A stretch of DNA of 64,000 bases from Tethya wilhelma (GCA_964030475.1 CAXIPT010000009.1:2904223-2968222); one strand, 5' to 3'; shown: positions 25,501 through 36,850, counted from the stretch's first letter. Numbers and translations: made by a program. Notes: generated by a model from the letters alone, not told the origin.

Positions 25501-28500
25501 TGCTAATCTTCAGCCTCTTCCAGACAAGTAAGTCGAATCTCTTCAAGCCAACACACATGCTTGCATGTTAACAGCTATATAATGATCAGGAAAACTAATA
25601 GATATTGTGTTTCATGATCTTTCTTTATTCTCTTATCAGTCTGTTGGATGAGATTGTGGCCTTCTCGCAAAATCTAGTGGAATGGCTCTTTGCCGCTTTG
25701 CAAGATCTTCCAGCAGCACTTGGCATCAGGAAAGTTCAAAGTAAGTCACTTTACTGCTTTTTTTTCTTTCCTTTTTTTTTCTTCCTGTGTGAAAGACTAA
25801 ACATCATGCACAATCCATGTATACCTGAATATACATGTGATTAAGATTAATTTTTATTTTTCTGCAGCTGCTGAAATGTTTGGAAAGTCCTTGAGGAGAC
25901 AGACAGCTCTTGTTCAGCTTGCTAAGGTAAGGGGTGTATGTGTTTACTGTCATGCTGATGCATTGACAAACTATAGTCCATTTCCTGGTATAATAGTTTT
26001 TACACTATAGAGTGCGTGTATATAGCCATGGAATTTGCTATTCAATGGCATAGTGTTAGTTGCAGTATTGCCATTCATTCATGACCTAAGGTACTAGGAA
26101 TAGTGCAAGGTGATGGTGTGTACCTGTGACATCAGTGGTGTTCCCACAGGGTCACCTAGGAAGTTTGTAAACAGGGGAACCCCTTCAACCTATAGCTGCT
26201 ATAGTCTGAATGAGCTTGACTAGTTGTTTGTTGGGATTGTATGCATAACACTTTGCTACAATAAAATAGTTTGCTTCTTTCAACTCTCCTAACTTTTCCG
26301 TAGCGCCTCCATTATTGGAGACTTAATGAGTTCTTGTGTGCACCCAGATGTGATTCTCAGGGTGTATTGCATTTCAAATTGACCCTTATTGACCCATAAT
26401 GTTGTTGTATATTAAATGCACACAACAAGTATAAGGGAATGGCTATGGGGATTTATCACATTAGCCTTGTTGGGCATCCCACTTGCAAAGTTGTGCCAAG
26501 AAATTCAATGGTAGTTTTTCCTTTCTTTTGTAAATTTTACATTAAGTGGCCCATGGATGTGTGCGATATTATACAGTGAGTCATTTTGTTTGTTTGTGTT
26601 GAATACTGTCACGTAGCTCCTATGGTGGTCCTCCACCCAGAGCACATGCAAAGCTTTTGTTGTTTTCTACTGCCACATTCACTGGCAAATTAAATACTTG
26701 CCCATATTATACACCAATTTCAACTTTATAACTCATAATAATAAATAACCTTTATAACTTTTATAGAGACTATTATAATTGTTTGTTTTTCTTTTGTAGG
26801 GAGCACGTGGTGTTCTTCGTAACAGTGAGACTGTGAGTAGTATTCTCGATGAGTGGAGGACTATCAACTTTGACCAGATGGCCAGTCAGACTGCCTTCAG
26901 TCAGTATTCCCCCGATCAAGTCCTCAATCTCTTCAGAGAATGTATGTGTAATTATACTTTTTATAGGTTACATTATTTAGCTATTTTAAGCATATTATTA
27001 AGTAAACTGTGAATGTTTGTGTGAGTGATTTGGTGTGAATTTTCAACCTTTTCTTTCTTTTCTGTTTTGTGTCCAGTTCCAACTGAATTGGAGCAGTTGT
27101 TTGTGAAGCAGTCGTCATTGGAGGTCTATTTTGAGTGGTTGGACAGTCTCATTGAGAGGAAAGTTGAAGAGGTGAGCATTAATTAATTCACGGATCGGCC
27201 AATCCCTTTATAATTTGAGTCACTTTCCATTTCTGTCTTCTTAATTTACATAATTAAAACATAGACATTGACTTTTAACGGGGGTATTCTTCTTGCCTTG
27301 GGGAGTTCTTTTAAAGATTTTGTGGTTGTATCATTTACTGCCTCTTGTCAATGATGTTTGCATGCACTGCACATGAGTTGCTAGTTTTAAATTTTGTTTT
27401 CCGTAAGTGAATAAAAGTACCCACTGATGTCTAGAAGGTTTCAGAATAGCCCCTGAATCTTTTCCGATGCTAATCTACGTGTGCAGGCCATGTATTGACT
27501 GACGTTCAACTTGCACGTTGTTGTTGAAGATTGCATGCATGCACACTCTTATGGTTTAATTCGTCGCTATTAAACTTGATTAGCGATCAGTCAGTTATTG
27601 TGTGATGAACCACATCTGACAGATTGTTGACCTGTTGCTTGCATTCTTGCTTCGGGCTTCACATTATCTCAAATTTCAGTCAGTTTACATATACTGACTG
27701 TGTACAGTCTATAGGAGTGGTTTCTGTATGGGAGTGTATGTGTGTACACATTGCTAGGTTATATACAATAGTGATGCAGTTAAGCTATTTTAAAGGAAAC
27801 TGCATGATAAAATGTTGTGGTTTTATGTGTATATAGTTTCATCATACGTGCGTTCAAGCTAATCAGAAACAGTATGATTGCTGTTCCGAGAAAAATTTAT
27901 TTTAATTAGTCTCAATTGCTCAATGTCATACTATAATACACATATCATGCATGAATTTTATTGCAACAAATCTACTATTTTGTATTTTCATGATAATTCA
28001 CTTAGCATTAAGGCTTTACTGTTGCATGCTTGTTTCTTTTTTGCAGCCTGCTCAAAAAGGTTTGTGCAGCTTGCCAGAATTGACTCAAGAATTCTTGATC
28101 ACTTGGAACTGTTTCTATTCGTCTGTGGAGAAAGAGATGGTGCAAAAGAAGGGAAACTGCTTCGGTAAGTTTATCAAACATCTCAGTCTAAGAGTCCTAG
28201 GTCTGTTTTTTTATGAGTTTGCTATGATTTTGTGGTTCATAATTGAAGTATGAAAACTTTTTCTTCTTTTTTTTTAGATGCTTATCGTTCCATTCATCTT
28301 GTCTTGGATGAGTATGTGAGCTATGTGATGGAGCTCCTCCACACTAGAGTCATCGAGAAGCAGTACAACGATGTGCTCAAGGTTCAAGGAGGTGAGTGTA
28401 AGCTAAGCTAGCTACACAAATTGATATATCATAGCACACCCAAATGCACACCTACATATACACAATCAATAATCAGCCTGGAACTAAACTATTATGCATG

Positions 28501-29515
28501 ATAGCTACGTACTAACATTATTCATTAGCTCTAAAGATTTTTTACTTTCCGGGCTGTTTCATACTTTTGTGATCAAATTTTCTGAAAATCATCTTACATG
28601 TTTTTTATTATTTTTCACTCACTCTAGGTACCCCTCCAGACCTTGCTTCCCTCGACCCCCGTCCCCAGATTGCCCTCCCCCCTCCTCTCCTCCCACCCGA
28701 CCCCCGAACACACCCCGGCCTAGAGAACAGAATGATGTCTGATTTCCACGACACCAACTCCTTCTTCTCCAACTCTGCTCTCCAGAGTCCCAATTTCATG
28801 CCGTTCACCGACGTCTTTTGCGACAACTTTTTCAAACAGGAACTCAACACACACAGCAGCACTCTCTGTGGCGGTGCTGCCATCCCAACATCCCTGCCGC
28901 TTGACAGCAACACCTCGCCTTTCTCGATGCCACCTAACACCCCCTAACCCCCCTCTCCCTTCACTATTCGACCAGCTCTCCCCTCTCTCACGCTTCTCAG
29001 GCTCCCCCGAGCCTTCGGTGGATCTAGACAGTGCTCCACGCCCTCTCTCTCAAGGTAGCTATCACAGTATGGATAGTCCGTACGCCGGAGGGGACATCAC
29101 AGCTCAGGTGCCGGGAAGCTATGGAGCTGCCGTCTATAGTCACTCCAACGTGAGTAGCACGTGTACAAGCCCACACTCCTCGCATCATTCCAGCAGCATG
29201 ACTCCCAGTGGGGGGCTAGGGATTGCTGCTTCTCTGGAGCTTGTTGCCGAAGGGAGCTGTTCTTTGAACCAACCTGGGTTCGAATTGGGAGGAAGCCCCT
29301 ATTCATATTCTCACATTCCTCAAGGAGCGTCTCAGCATGCTTTCGACGCAGCTGGAAATTATTCCCATTATGAAATCGACTCTGAAATCCTTCGACTCGT
29401 GAGTACAAACCCAGATGACCTTTTGTCAGGCGATCCATTTTGTTCTGGTATCAAAGACACAAAACCCACGGTCTCTCAAATGTCTAGCCCTGCTCCGCCA
29501 ACTCCAATACATTGA
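16889..29515 (+). CDS. RFX family transcription factor, RFX4/6-like
   Basis: Exons joined in phase: 16889-17081, 17691-17751, 17883-18006, 18451-18512, 18588-18665, 19828-19855, 21011-21112, 22176-22253, 22927-23040, 25478-25527, 25640-25740, 25868-25926, 26800-26941, 27077-27171, 28047-28164, 28278-28391, then 28628 onward. The winged-helix RFX DNA-binding domain (about residues 80-155) includes [18 protein letters not shown] and [16 protein letters not shown], which contact X-box DNA. The extended dimerisation region follows ([60 protein letters not shown]) and is closest to vertebrate RFX4. Reading straight through the last exon stops at 28947 (612 residues). An intron 28874-29000, with a strong acceptor (CGCTTCTCAG), keeps the frame to 29515 (759 residues). 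A poly(A) signal is at 30137. RFX proteins control ciliary and developmental genes. Confidence 0.93.
17946..19497 (+). repeat. Tandem duplication of about 776 bp inside the RFX gene
   Basis: Unit 1 (about 17946-18721) starts in the middle of exon 3 and runs past exon 5. Unit 2 starts at 18722 with the same sequence and a few small indels. Similarity covers introns as well as exons. Confidence 0.9.
18722..19447 (+). pseudogene. Duplicated RFX exons 3 (partial), 4 and 5
   Basis: The copy holds a truncated exon 3 (18722-18782, no acceptor), an intact exon 4' (19230-19291) and an intact exon 5' (19370-19447). Exons 4' and 5' encode the same DNA-binding peptides as the originals and keep their splice sites. 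Together exons 4+5 are 140 bases, so including both sets would shift the frame; only mutually exclusive use is coding-compatible. Exon 3' has no way to be spliced in normally. Confidence 0.75.
19447..19560. repeat. (GT)n/(GA)n/(GT)n compound microsatellite
   Basis: GT, GA and GT runs directly after duplicated exon 5'. A shorter relative lies after exon 5 (18666-18716). Confidence 0.95.
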
Positions 29516-30819
29516 GAGCAGCATAATAATTATACTCTCTACATAATACATCACCACAGACTGTGTATGTAAGCAACTATACCTAAAGACAATAATTATT
29601 AGCATTAGTGTTAAGTAGGTGTAAACCCCTAATGGATCATAAACTTGCTACATAATGTAAAGCACGCACTGTTTTCCAAACACGTATATGTTTGTTTCCA
29701 ATTTTGGCCCGACATTTTTTGAACCTCCTTTAACTTCAATGCATAATCCACTTTAATCCTTCACATTAACTATCACACACTATTGTCCAGTCGATCCACG
29801 AGTTTTTATTACTGATTTTGTATCCTTTTGGCATAAGATAACACTTTTTATTCCTTCAGCACTTAATACGATGTATATCAATGGTTTTTAATCACTCACA
29901 AATCGATCAACAACAATTCATTTATTGCCGTCATTTCAGCTTCACTTCATTTGTTTGTTTTGTTCTGTACGTACATACGTGCATACACTTACAGAAAATA
30001 CTGTGTGTTGGTGTTTTTAGTTTTTGTATAGTGTTTACAATGTCGTGTTTAATTTTGTGTAAATTATGATTGGTATACTGTAATAATGTGTAACCACGTT
30101 GTTTAGTATTTTTTGTACCACTTAGCTTACGTCTCCAATAAAATTAATTAATTTTGCTTTATTATTGATTACTGTACAATACCTGCATGTGTCAGTAACT
30201 ATCAACTATTGTGCTACGCGATATACGTAGCTAAAAGTTTTTCGGCGCCATATATATGGCATAATTTATATCTTCCACAGATCGAATATGTATTCTTCTG
30301 CGCATGCGTGGATCTGTCGCAAGTCGCGCGCTAACTCAAGGCTGTATACGTGTACACGCAGCTCATATTTTTATAATCTAGCTAGTAAATCTATAGTCTT
30401 ATTTACAGCTGCATGGCTATATATACGTATATGAGAATTTCTCTTGGTTTGATACAATTAAGCAAGACTGAACAGAAGTAAGCTTAAGTCTGCTGCATGT
30501 GCAAATAGAGATATGCACAGTATATAATAATTATAGCTAAATGTACATGTATCATATAATATTATGAGTTTATGGTATATTATGGTATCATAATATTATG
30601 AGTAAATGTACATGTATCATAATATTATGAGTTTTCACAACAAGAGGAGTAACCAACCCATTCTTCTTCTTAACCAGGATTTCTTCTAGTGAGCCAGAAC
30701 AGAACTCAAGAACTTGAGCCTTCAGCCGCCTTGTACACGTACCCGGCATCAAGACTATTGGCACACACAATGCTGAGTTGACACAACTGACCTTTCATTG
30801 CCCTTTCATTGCCCTGCAG
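29516..30819. other. RFX 3' region and intergenic DNA
   Basis: Holds an AATAAA at 30137-30142. Further on, a CG-rich patch near 30295-30335 contains GCGCATGCG, a core NRF1-type site, which might mark the promoter of the MYG1-like remnant. No coding exon was recognised. Confidence 0.4.
30137..30142 (+). terminator. Poly(A) signal, probably RFX gene
   Basis: AATAAA about 620 bases after the stop at 29515, the first clear signal downstream. Confidence 0.4.
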
Positions 30820-30881
30820 GTGATGAAGCTCTCGCCTGCTATATACATGCTTCAATTTTTGTTGAAGAACAAAGATGCTAG
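30820..30881 (+). pseudogene. Frameshifted MYG1 N-terminal exon
   Basis: Bounded by CCCTGCAG and GTAAGA. The first frame reads DEALACY, the metal-ligand segment that follows HNGTFHC in MYG1 proteins. The continuation MLQFLLKNKDA, as expected in the family (LACYML...KDA), is in another frame. About four extra bases (ATAC) separate the two parts. The phase-1 acceptor matches a split Cys codon before DEALAC. Splice sites look intact, so this is a recently broken exon, a sequencing error, or an exon read with an unseen splice. Confidence 0.6.
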
Positions 30882-31513
30882 GTAAGACTTACTTTAAAAG
30901 TCACATCATGGATTGAAACAATACATTCTAGGACTGAATAATATTATAGTAGAGAGCCAATACCAAGAGTTATTCAGCGGCATAATATTATGCCATGGAT
31001 TTAACTAGCATGGTGGATGTAGCTGAAGTACCATGATAAGAGTAACCCATTTTCACCTGGAAAAGGTGGCCATAAGTATTTAAAAGATGGCTACATTTTA
31101 ATTTAGTGATTCACTGCCCAATATAATATCAAGAGCCAGGGGCCAGACACTTCCTATTGATTTGCATTGCACAAAAAAAAAAATAATTAGCGCAAAAACG
31201 CAGCAACACAATGCACATTGCTGCCTAGCAAAGGAGCTAGTGAATGTATGTGAACCCACAGTTACTGTAACATTATTGTTGCCAATCACATACACGTATA
31301 TCATGACAGCAAATCATTTATGACAACAAGAACAATAAAACAAACTAACAAAATAGAATCACATGATGCAGCAAATAAGCTAACACTCCACCTTTTATCT
31401 ATAGAATAATGTAGCTACAATAGGTTCACAATTTTTAACACTCTTATTATTGATAATAATATTATTTTTCAGCACAATATTCCGTGGATCACGAACAGTT
31501 TCTTATATCAACA

Positions 31514-32653
31514 CTAGCGAGCCTGGGCATACTGGTATACGTTTTCAGCAAAGTACTCATGGTTATCAGCATTGCGAAGAGCCATTTCAGGATGTTTGCG
31601 GGCTAGTTCACGACACCTACTTTGACCGTAACATGGATTCTTGTGACCTTTAACCTTGACATCATCAGTCCAGTCAACAGCATGAGTGAGCTCATGGACA
31701 AGCGTACCCATCTTAGAATCAGTACCGGTCAAATTAGCTGTGAAGAATAAGGGACAAAGGTACACCTCAGTACTTCCTCTGAGAGTGTATGCAAAGGTAC
31801 CCTTGTACTTTTTAGAAAGATCTATTTTGATCGTGTACTGTTTTTTCTCCATTGCAGCTTTAATTGCTTTGTAGTGGGAACCAGCTGATCCATAATCATC
31901 ATAGCTTACTCCAAACCATTCTTTCAGGAGCTTGGCACGATTAGGGAGATAGATCTTCGGGTTATTTTCAACACAAAGTTCACTTTTTTTAACAGCTTCA
32001 TATGCCAAGCTAAAAGCTTTCCTAGTATCAGATTCTTGAGGATTATCGCCCACAATATTGGGTGGAATAGGAGTGCCAGTAGAGGATGTTTTATAAGCTA
32101 CTGATGCTATTGGTATAGCGGCTTGTTTACGAGAAATTGCTCCAACAGTTAGCTTTGCTGGGTTGTGGTGCCGAATAATAGAGAAATTCATCCCATTTGA
32201 GGCGATAGCTTGGGTGGAATCCAAAACATTGCTGGCCTTGTCACGATGAAAGTGGAATTTTGTCTTTAGTTGAGCCGAGTACTTTCCAACAGCAGCAAAG
32301 TCGTATCCTTCTGACAAGTCAACAGTAACTGTCAAACTGGAATGATGTTTGATCACTACACAATCTTCTATCGATGGCTGATGGCGTTTAAGATGGACTC
32401 CATCATAAGGGATCACCCTTGTCCCCTCAAAAATCACTCGGAACATTTCAGAGGAGAGGCCTTCAAGAGGAGTTTCATGAACAAGCAAGTGGTAGTCATA
32501 GATATCATTGTTAGTAATGACAACTTCACAAATCACGTCTTCTCCAGTGTAGTAGCCAGACTTGGTGCCGGAAATTTTCACTGAGAAAGGTTGATTCCTG
32601 CTGGCCATGCTATTGTTGTGTCTGCCGCGGCTTTTTTCAAGTTCTTTAATCAT
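31514..32653 (-). CDS. M35-family (peptidyl-Lys / deuterolysin-like) zinc metallopeptidase, no signal peptide
   Basis: Intronless 379-residue frame. The C-terminal aspzincin domain has the zinc motif HELTH (320-324) followed by the third-ligand region AVDWTDD and the conserved end CYGQSRCRELARKHPEMA and NADNHEYFAEN, as in fungal and bacterial peptidyl-Lys metalloendopeptidases. The N-terminal 170 residues form a beta-rich domain (ISGTKSGYYTGEDVICEVVI), resembling the propeptide-like region of those enzymes. Neither the start at 32653 nor the alternative ATG at 32608 (MASRNQPF) gives a signal peptide, unlike secreted fungal homologues. The gene lies antisense in the gap of the broken MYG1 gene. 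The patchy distribution of M35 in animals makes horizontal origin possible. Confidence 0.85.
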   Translation of the reverse strand: MIKELEKSRGRHNNSMASRNQPFSVKISGTKSGYYTGEDVICEVVITNNDIYDYHLLVHETPLEGLSSEMFRVIFEGTRVIPYDGVHLKRHQPSIEDCVVIKHHSSLTVTVDLSEGYDFAAVGKYSAQLKTKFHFHRDKASNVLDSTQAIASNGMNFSIIRHHNPAKLTVGAISRKQAAIPIASVAYKTSSTGTPIPPNIVGDNPQESDTRKAFSLAYEAVKKSELCVENNPKIYLPNRAKLLKEWFGVSYDDYGSAGSHYKAIKAAMEKKQYTIKIDLSKKYKGTFAYTLRGSTEVYLCPLFFTANLTGTDSKMGTLVHELTHAVDWTDDVKVKGHKNPCYGQSRCRELARKHPEMALRNADNHEYFAENVYQYAQAR

Positions 32654-33208
32654 CGGCTCTTATAGTGCCTATATATATAGGCTGGGGGAAAATAGCTAAG
32701 AGTGAGCTCTTTTTTACAAATTATTAAATTAAATAGTTCTCATTTTATACAATTAACCTTTCTGCCTCACTATCATAATAATTTATTATAATATTAATTT
32801 AACAAAACTAACAGTTAACCCGTGCACTTAGTTTACATACAACCATTCACCTTTCCTCCCGCATGCACAATTATGTTCATCATCATTCTTGCCATCTTAT
32901 TTTAATAATATTCATATTCTTATGTTGAGCCACATGCATTAATTATTCACATTCTACAACCTTTCTGTCTCTGAGTCACTACAAAATTAACAGACAATAA
33001 TGGTTCTCATTTTACAATTAACCTTTCCACCTCACTATCATAATATTATAATATTAATTAACAGTTAATCATGCACATAGTTTACATACAACCTTTTCCT
33101 CCCTCGCTAAAAAACTAACTGTCATGATGCATGATTCACATGCATGGTTCACCTTTCCTCACGCATGCACAATAATGTTCATCATCATTCTTGCCACCTT
33201 ATCGTTTG
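32654..33208. other. AT-rich intergenic DNA with internal near-repeat
   Basis: Segments at about 32740-32960 and 33000-33190 repeat phrases such as CATTTTACAATTAACCTTTC and CACGCATGCACAAT. No gene is seen. Confidence 0.5.
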
Positions 33209-33296
33209 CTATCATATTATAAGCAAAGTTTTGTCCGTCCGTGTGTCCGTCCGTCCGTCCGTCCGTCCGTGTGTTACGGAGGGTCACCGGTCTCCA
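33209..33296 (+). repeat. GTCC-rich dispersed repeat end
   Basis: ATCATATTATAAG, then (GTCC)n and GTGTTACGGAGGGTCACCGG. The same sequence occurs in reverse orientation at about 56222-56292, at the end of the insertion in the PIPOX exon copy, so it is a dispersed mobile-element end. Confidence 0.8.
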
Positions 33297-33352
33297 GCTG
33301 GGGACGAGACTAACTGTGTGTGTTTTACGAAAAACAAGCGTGGTTACTCATT

Positions 33353-33358
<6 letters not shown>

Positions 33359-33408
<50 letters not shown>
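33359..33408. repeat. (CT)n microsatellite
   Basis: A CT run that doubles as the polypyrimidine tract of the exon at 33412. Confidence 0.95.
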
Positions 33409-33410
<2 letters not shown>

Positions 33411-33411
33411 G

Positions 33412-34903
33412 AGGATAGTGGCTCCTCTCATGATGACTCATTAGTAGAAGAGCTGTTCGATAGAACATATAGCAACTTCATTGAGGAAGTGGATGCTGTG
33501 GATAATGGCATCAATGACAGAGATGGGGTCCCAAGGTAAGAGATAGTAGTATGCTAGAGAGTCAGTCATACTAACCTCTAGGCTTTCTCCTTCCCTTTTT
33601 TGTCAAGGAAGCAACATTGTACATATTATAACTCCCTAAAATGAGGTTAAAATCATACCGTATAGCACAAAATATTGGCGGGAATAAATTTGGCAGATTG
33701 TCAAAAATTTCATGTTTGGCAGTGGCACATGCAGCAATACATGTATTCCATGTGTGTGTGCAAAAATGACTGTTTGGTGGATTTAATATTGGCAATCCTT
33801 ACCAAACCGCCAATCCGTTAAAATTAAAATCTGCCAAATTTTTGTGCTATATGGTATTTATATACATATCCACCTGCTACTATATTCTCTAGGTACAGGA
33901 TAACTAGTACAATTGGATGGCGTGTGAGTCGACTAAATCCAGCTTGGAATGACACAAATAAAGATTATGATGTAAGTGTGCACTCTCAACAACATGCATC
34001 TTCACATGCAAGTGTTGCCAGACCTATTTTACTGTATGTGTTTTCGATTTGTACCTACGTGCACGATCGCTCATCATATCCAGGCTGGTTTCCAAGAGGC
34101 CATGCAGCTGGTGGGGAAAGAATTCACTGAGTGTGTGCTCGACTGTAAGAACCACTGGCTTCCAGCTAGACACATCGTACAGAGAGCACTTGACACTCGG
34201 CAAGAGGTACAGTACTTTATGCTTACTCTAGTATGAAACCAAAGTTGCATTAGCATTCACCTCTAGCTCTGTATATTATGTAGGTCCATTCATTTTACAT
34301 TGGTTTATAGTACTTTTGGTTAAGTCTTGACCTACCTTCCAGCTGTTTTTAACATGCCAAACACTGACTCCAATTCAGTTGACCACATTATCATGCCTGG
34401 AGAGCTGGATCAATATACTATGACGAAAGATTTCATGCATGCATACATGTACATGTGTATAGGTTCATTCAAGTGGTGAGATTGTCAGGTTTGAAGAGGG
34501 TTGTCCCTGGAAGGAACATCTCTATGAGCTGGAGGAGAAGATGGAGATTAGCCCAAACATAAAGTTCGTCTTGTATCAGGAGCCTGATTCTACCAAGTGG
34601 AGAGTACAGGTATAGTGTATTATTGTGTGTGTAATACTTGTAGCTTAATGCTTGGTTGATGTCAGCATGCCTATAGTTATAGCCTACTGATCATGAATTT
34701 AGCTAGTGTATACATGTGATGGTATTTATATAGTGTGATCACTTGTTTTACTCTTGTAGGCTGTGTCAGTAGGTCTGGGATCTTTTGCTAACAGGTGAGT
34801 CTACTTAATTCAATAATATTGTGGTGTGTATAGAGTGTGCATCAATTGGGAAAGTCATAGGTAAACATGTGCAGATGTAAATAAATCAGCACACAAACAA
34901 ATG

Positions 34904-34959
<56 letters not shown>

Positions 34960-35153
34960 CGCTACTGTCTTCATGGTGCGGACTAAGAGACGAAGAGCTC
35001 TCCAAGACTAGTGGAATACCAGGCTGTGTGTTTGTTCACTCCAATGGATTCATTGGTGGCAACCTCACTTATGAAGGAGCTTTACAAATGGCCGTTAAAA
35101 CTTTAGAAAGTCACGCCAAAACAAACAGTGTTAGTGCTCAAATGAATTCTTAA
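33412..35153 (+). CDS. MYG1: MYG1-like exonuclease (UPF0160), C-terminal half only
   Basis: Six in-frame exons: 33412-33535, 33893-33971, 34084-34206, 34463-34609, 34760-34794 and 34955-35153. The peptide matches the second half of MYG1: SNFIEEVDAVDNGI, RLNPAWND, HWLPAR, CPWKEHLYELE, WRVQAVSVG.GSF, GIPGCVFVHSNGFIGG. MYG1 is a DHH-related exoribonuclease of the nucleolus and mitochondria. The first half, with the catalytic HNGTFHCDE and DVGG...DHHQ motifs, is not found intact. Only a frameshifted piece at 30820-30881 remains, and roughly 80-90 residues should lie where the M35 gene now sits. It is either a truncated pseudogene with well-preserved exons or a gene with a very divergent 5' part. 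Confidence 0.85.
33655..33857. mobile_element. 203-bp MITE with terminal inverted repeats
   Basis: Ends ATACCGTATAGCACAAA... and ...TTTGTGCTATATGGTAT are inverted repeats of about 27 bases with few mismatches. Internal sequence (TCAAAAATTTCATG, AAAATGACTGTTTG, CCTTACCAAA) recurs at 36970-37140. It sits in a MYG1 intron. Confidence 0.75.
34908..34952. repeat. (AC)n microsatellite
   Basis: An AC run immediately upstream of the last MYG1 exon. It replaces a normal polypyrimidine tract, so acceptor use at 34954 may be weak. Confidence 0.95.
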
Positions 35154-36169
35154 TTTAATTGAGACACTCGGCTCTTTTCTCCCCCTAATCTAATTTCATT
35201 AATTAAGATAGCCAGTAATACTGTGGCGTACAAGTGACCTTTATACAAACTATAGCCAATTGCAAATTGAGTTATCTGCAAATTGTTGATTAGCTCTGAC
35301 TACTGTGTGTTTGGGAAAAGTTTGGAGTTTGCTGTAAGCTCAGAGTTGTGTAATTTTGATCTCTGTGTGCCCAAATTAACACAGATGGACATATTGAATT
35401 TTCACATTTTACAATGTAGTCACTAGGAGTGATGTAATGATCTTAGGTTAGGCTACTGCATGGTCTTAGAGAATCATACAGTAACTCAAATTTGTGTGTA
35501 CCATATTGTGTGTATATGTCAGTGCAAGTGTCTGCATATATGGTACAATTGAGTGCACTACACTGTCTGGTACAAAGTACATAGCATATACCAGAAGCTA
35601 GCTGAACACATGTACTGTTTGGCTTACTTCCCCAATCTCAACAGATGTATCTGTTTCACATGAGGTTTTGTGGTGTGTATTTCATTGTATGTTGCTATGT
35701 TTCAATTCCTGCAAGTGTGCACCACTAATCTCATCAGTCCAATTCATTACCAGACATCAGTGGTGTGTGAAAGAATTTTGGGTGGATGACTGGAGTGTGT
35801 AGTTCAGGAAGGGGGTAGCCTGAGTCAGCAGGGAGTTTTATTGGCACTGTATAGTCAATAATTGTCAGTCTACCAGTGTAGTGATATCTATACAAGGTTA
35901 TGTTCATTCCTTGTTACCATAGCTAGCTGAGTTTATCTGTCTGAATACTGTCTAGAAAATTTTGTCTACCAATTGCTGGTGTATTGTCACAAGTTATATA
36001 TTATAGCTGAATATAAATAAGGCAGAACTACTTGGTTCTCATCAGTCTTCATAAAGTATAGCAGTGAATCAAGTAACCTTTCAGTCACATTGCTTGGAGT
36101 AAACCATTTGAAAAGCTCTATCAATATAGCCTAGCTAATAGAGTGTACCAGCCCAGTCGAAGTCAGAAA
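35154..36169. other. Intergenic DNA with TATA-containing promoter at its end
   Basis: No gene recognised. TATAAATA at 36012-36019 lies about 150 bases upstream of the ATG at 36170 and would place a start site near 36045. Confidence 0.5.
36012..36019 (+). promoter_or_regulatory. TATA box of the small secreted protein gene
   Basis: TATAAATA in a suitable position before the intronless secreted-protein ORF. Confidence 0.5.
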
Positions 36170-36532
36170 ATGAAGACTCAAATCATCATCTTGTTCTCTC
36201 TCCTATGTTTCTGTGGATTGGCGTTCGCTGCCCCACTTCGAAATCCACTAGCCATCTCACGAATCGAAGCTGAAGCTCAAGAGTACGAAGCGCTCATAGC
36301 TTCCTTTCTGAACAACCAAGATTTCAACAAAGATCAGGTGGTATCGATTTCGTCACTGGAGGATATGCCTGATAGCTTAAAGGCTGCCGTGTTGCACTAT
36401 TTGGTCAGTGAGAAAGGTACGGGGCCCATATTGAACCATCCGAAAGAAAGTGATAACATCGATTTGAATTTTCTCGAAGCAAATGTGGAGAATATTGTTC
36501 AACTACGAGATTATGCTCGTGATGAAGAGTAG
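36170..36532 (+). CDS. Small secreted protein, 120 residues, unknown family
   Basis: Starts MKTQIIILFSLLCFCGLAFA, a textbook signal peptide with likely cleavage after AFA or AFAA. The frame opens nine codons earlier (ATG 36143), but the inner ATG puts the signal at the very N-terminus. The mature part, about 98 residues, is acidic and lacks cysteines, so it is not a disulfide-rich toxin or defensin. A helical segment (AISRIEAEAQEYEALIASFL) is followed by an acidic tail. A TATA box lies upstream, and AATAAA motifs occur near 36795 and 36820. I recognise no homologue. Confidence 0.7.
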   Translation: MKTQIIILFSLLCFCGLAFAAPLRNPLAISRIEAEAQEYEALIASFLNNQDFNKDQVVSISSLEDMPDSLKAAVLHYLVSEKGTGPILNHPKESDNIDLNFLEANVENIVQLRDYARDEE

Positions 36533-36619
36533 CTGAATTAAGTGACTTTATATATAATTGTGATATCCAGCTGCTCTGTTGGTATCACGTGAATTAATCT
36601 GTGAACAGTTTCAGTGTCA

Positions 36620-36850
36620 CACATTTGGTTTTGTCATGCAGTTGCTTGCTGCATGCCCATACCCATTATTCATTTCTGAAATTTCATATATTAAATTTAA
36701 CCTCATGCATCCTGCTGTCAGTTAGTTTAAAACCACATGCATGCACTCTTGGTATCATTGGTGGCATGTGACAATGTTAGGTGGTATGATGTGATAATAA
36801 AATTATTGTTCTTCATGCCAATAAAGCTTTGAAAGTTTGCCATTGATCCC
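36620..36850. repeat. Diverged direct repeat flanking the decarboxylase gene (copy 1)
   Basis: Phrases such as CATGCATGCACTCTT, TCATTGGTGGC and ATTGTTCTT occur in the same order at about 39415-39600, on the other side of the PSD-like gene. Confidence 0.5.

Noticed and set aside
30975..31055. Possible MYG1 DVGG exon (reads MVDVAEVP)
   Set aside because: Too short a match, no donor or acceptor in phase, stops follow.
31473..31560. Possible MYG1 exon (reads SVDHEQF after a good acceptor, like DHHQ)
   Set aside because: Similarity is limited to a few residues and it overlaps the M35 coding end; the flanking residues do not fit MYG1.
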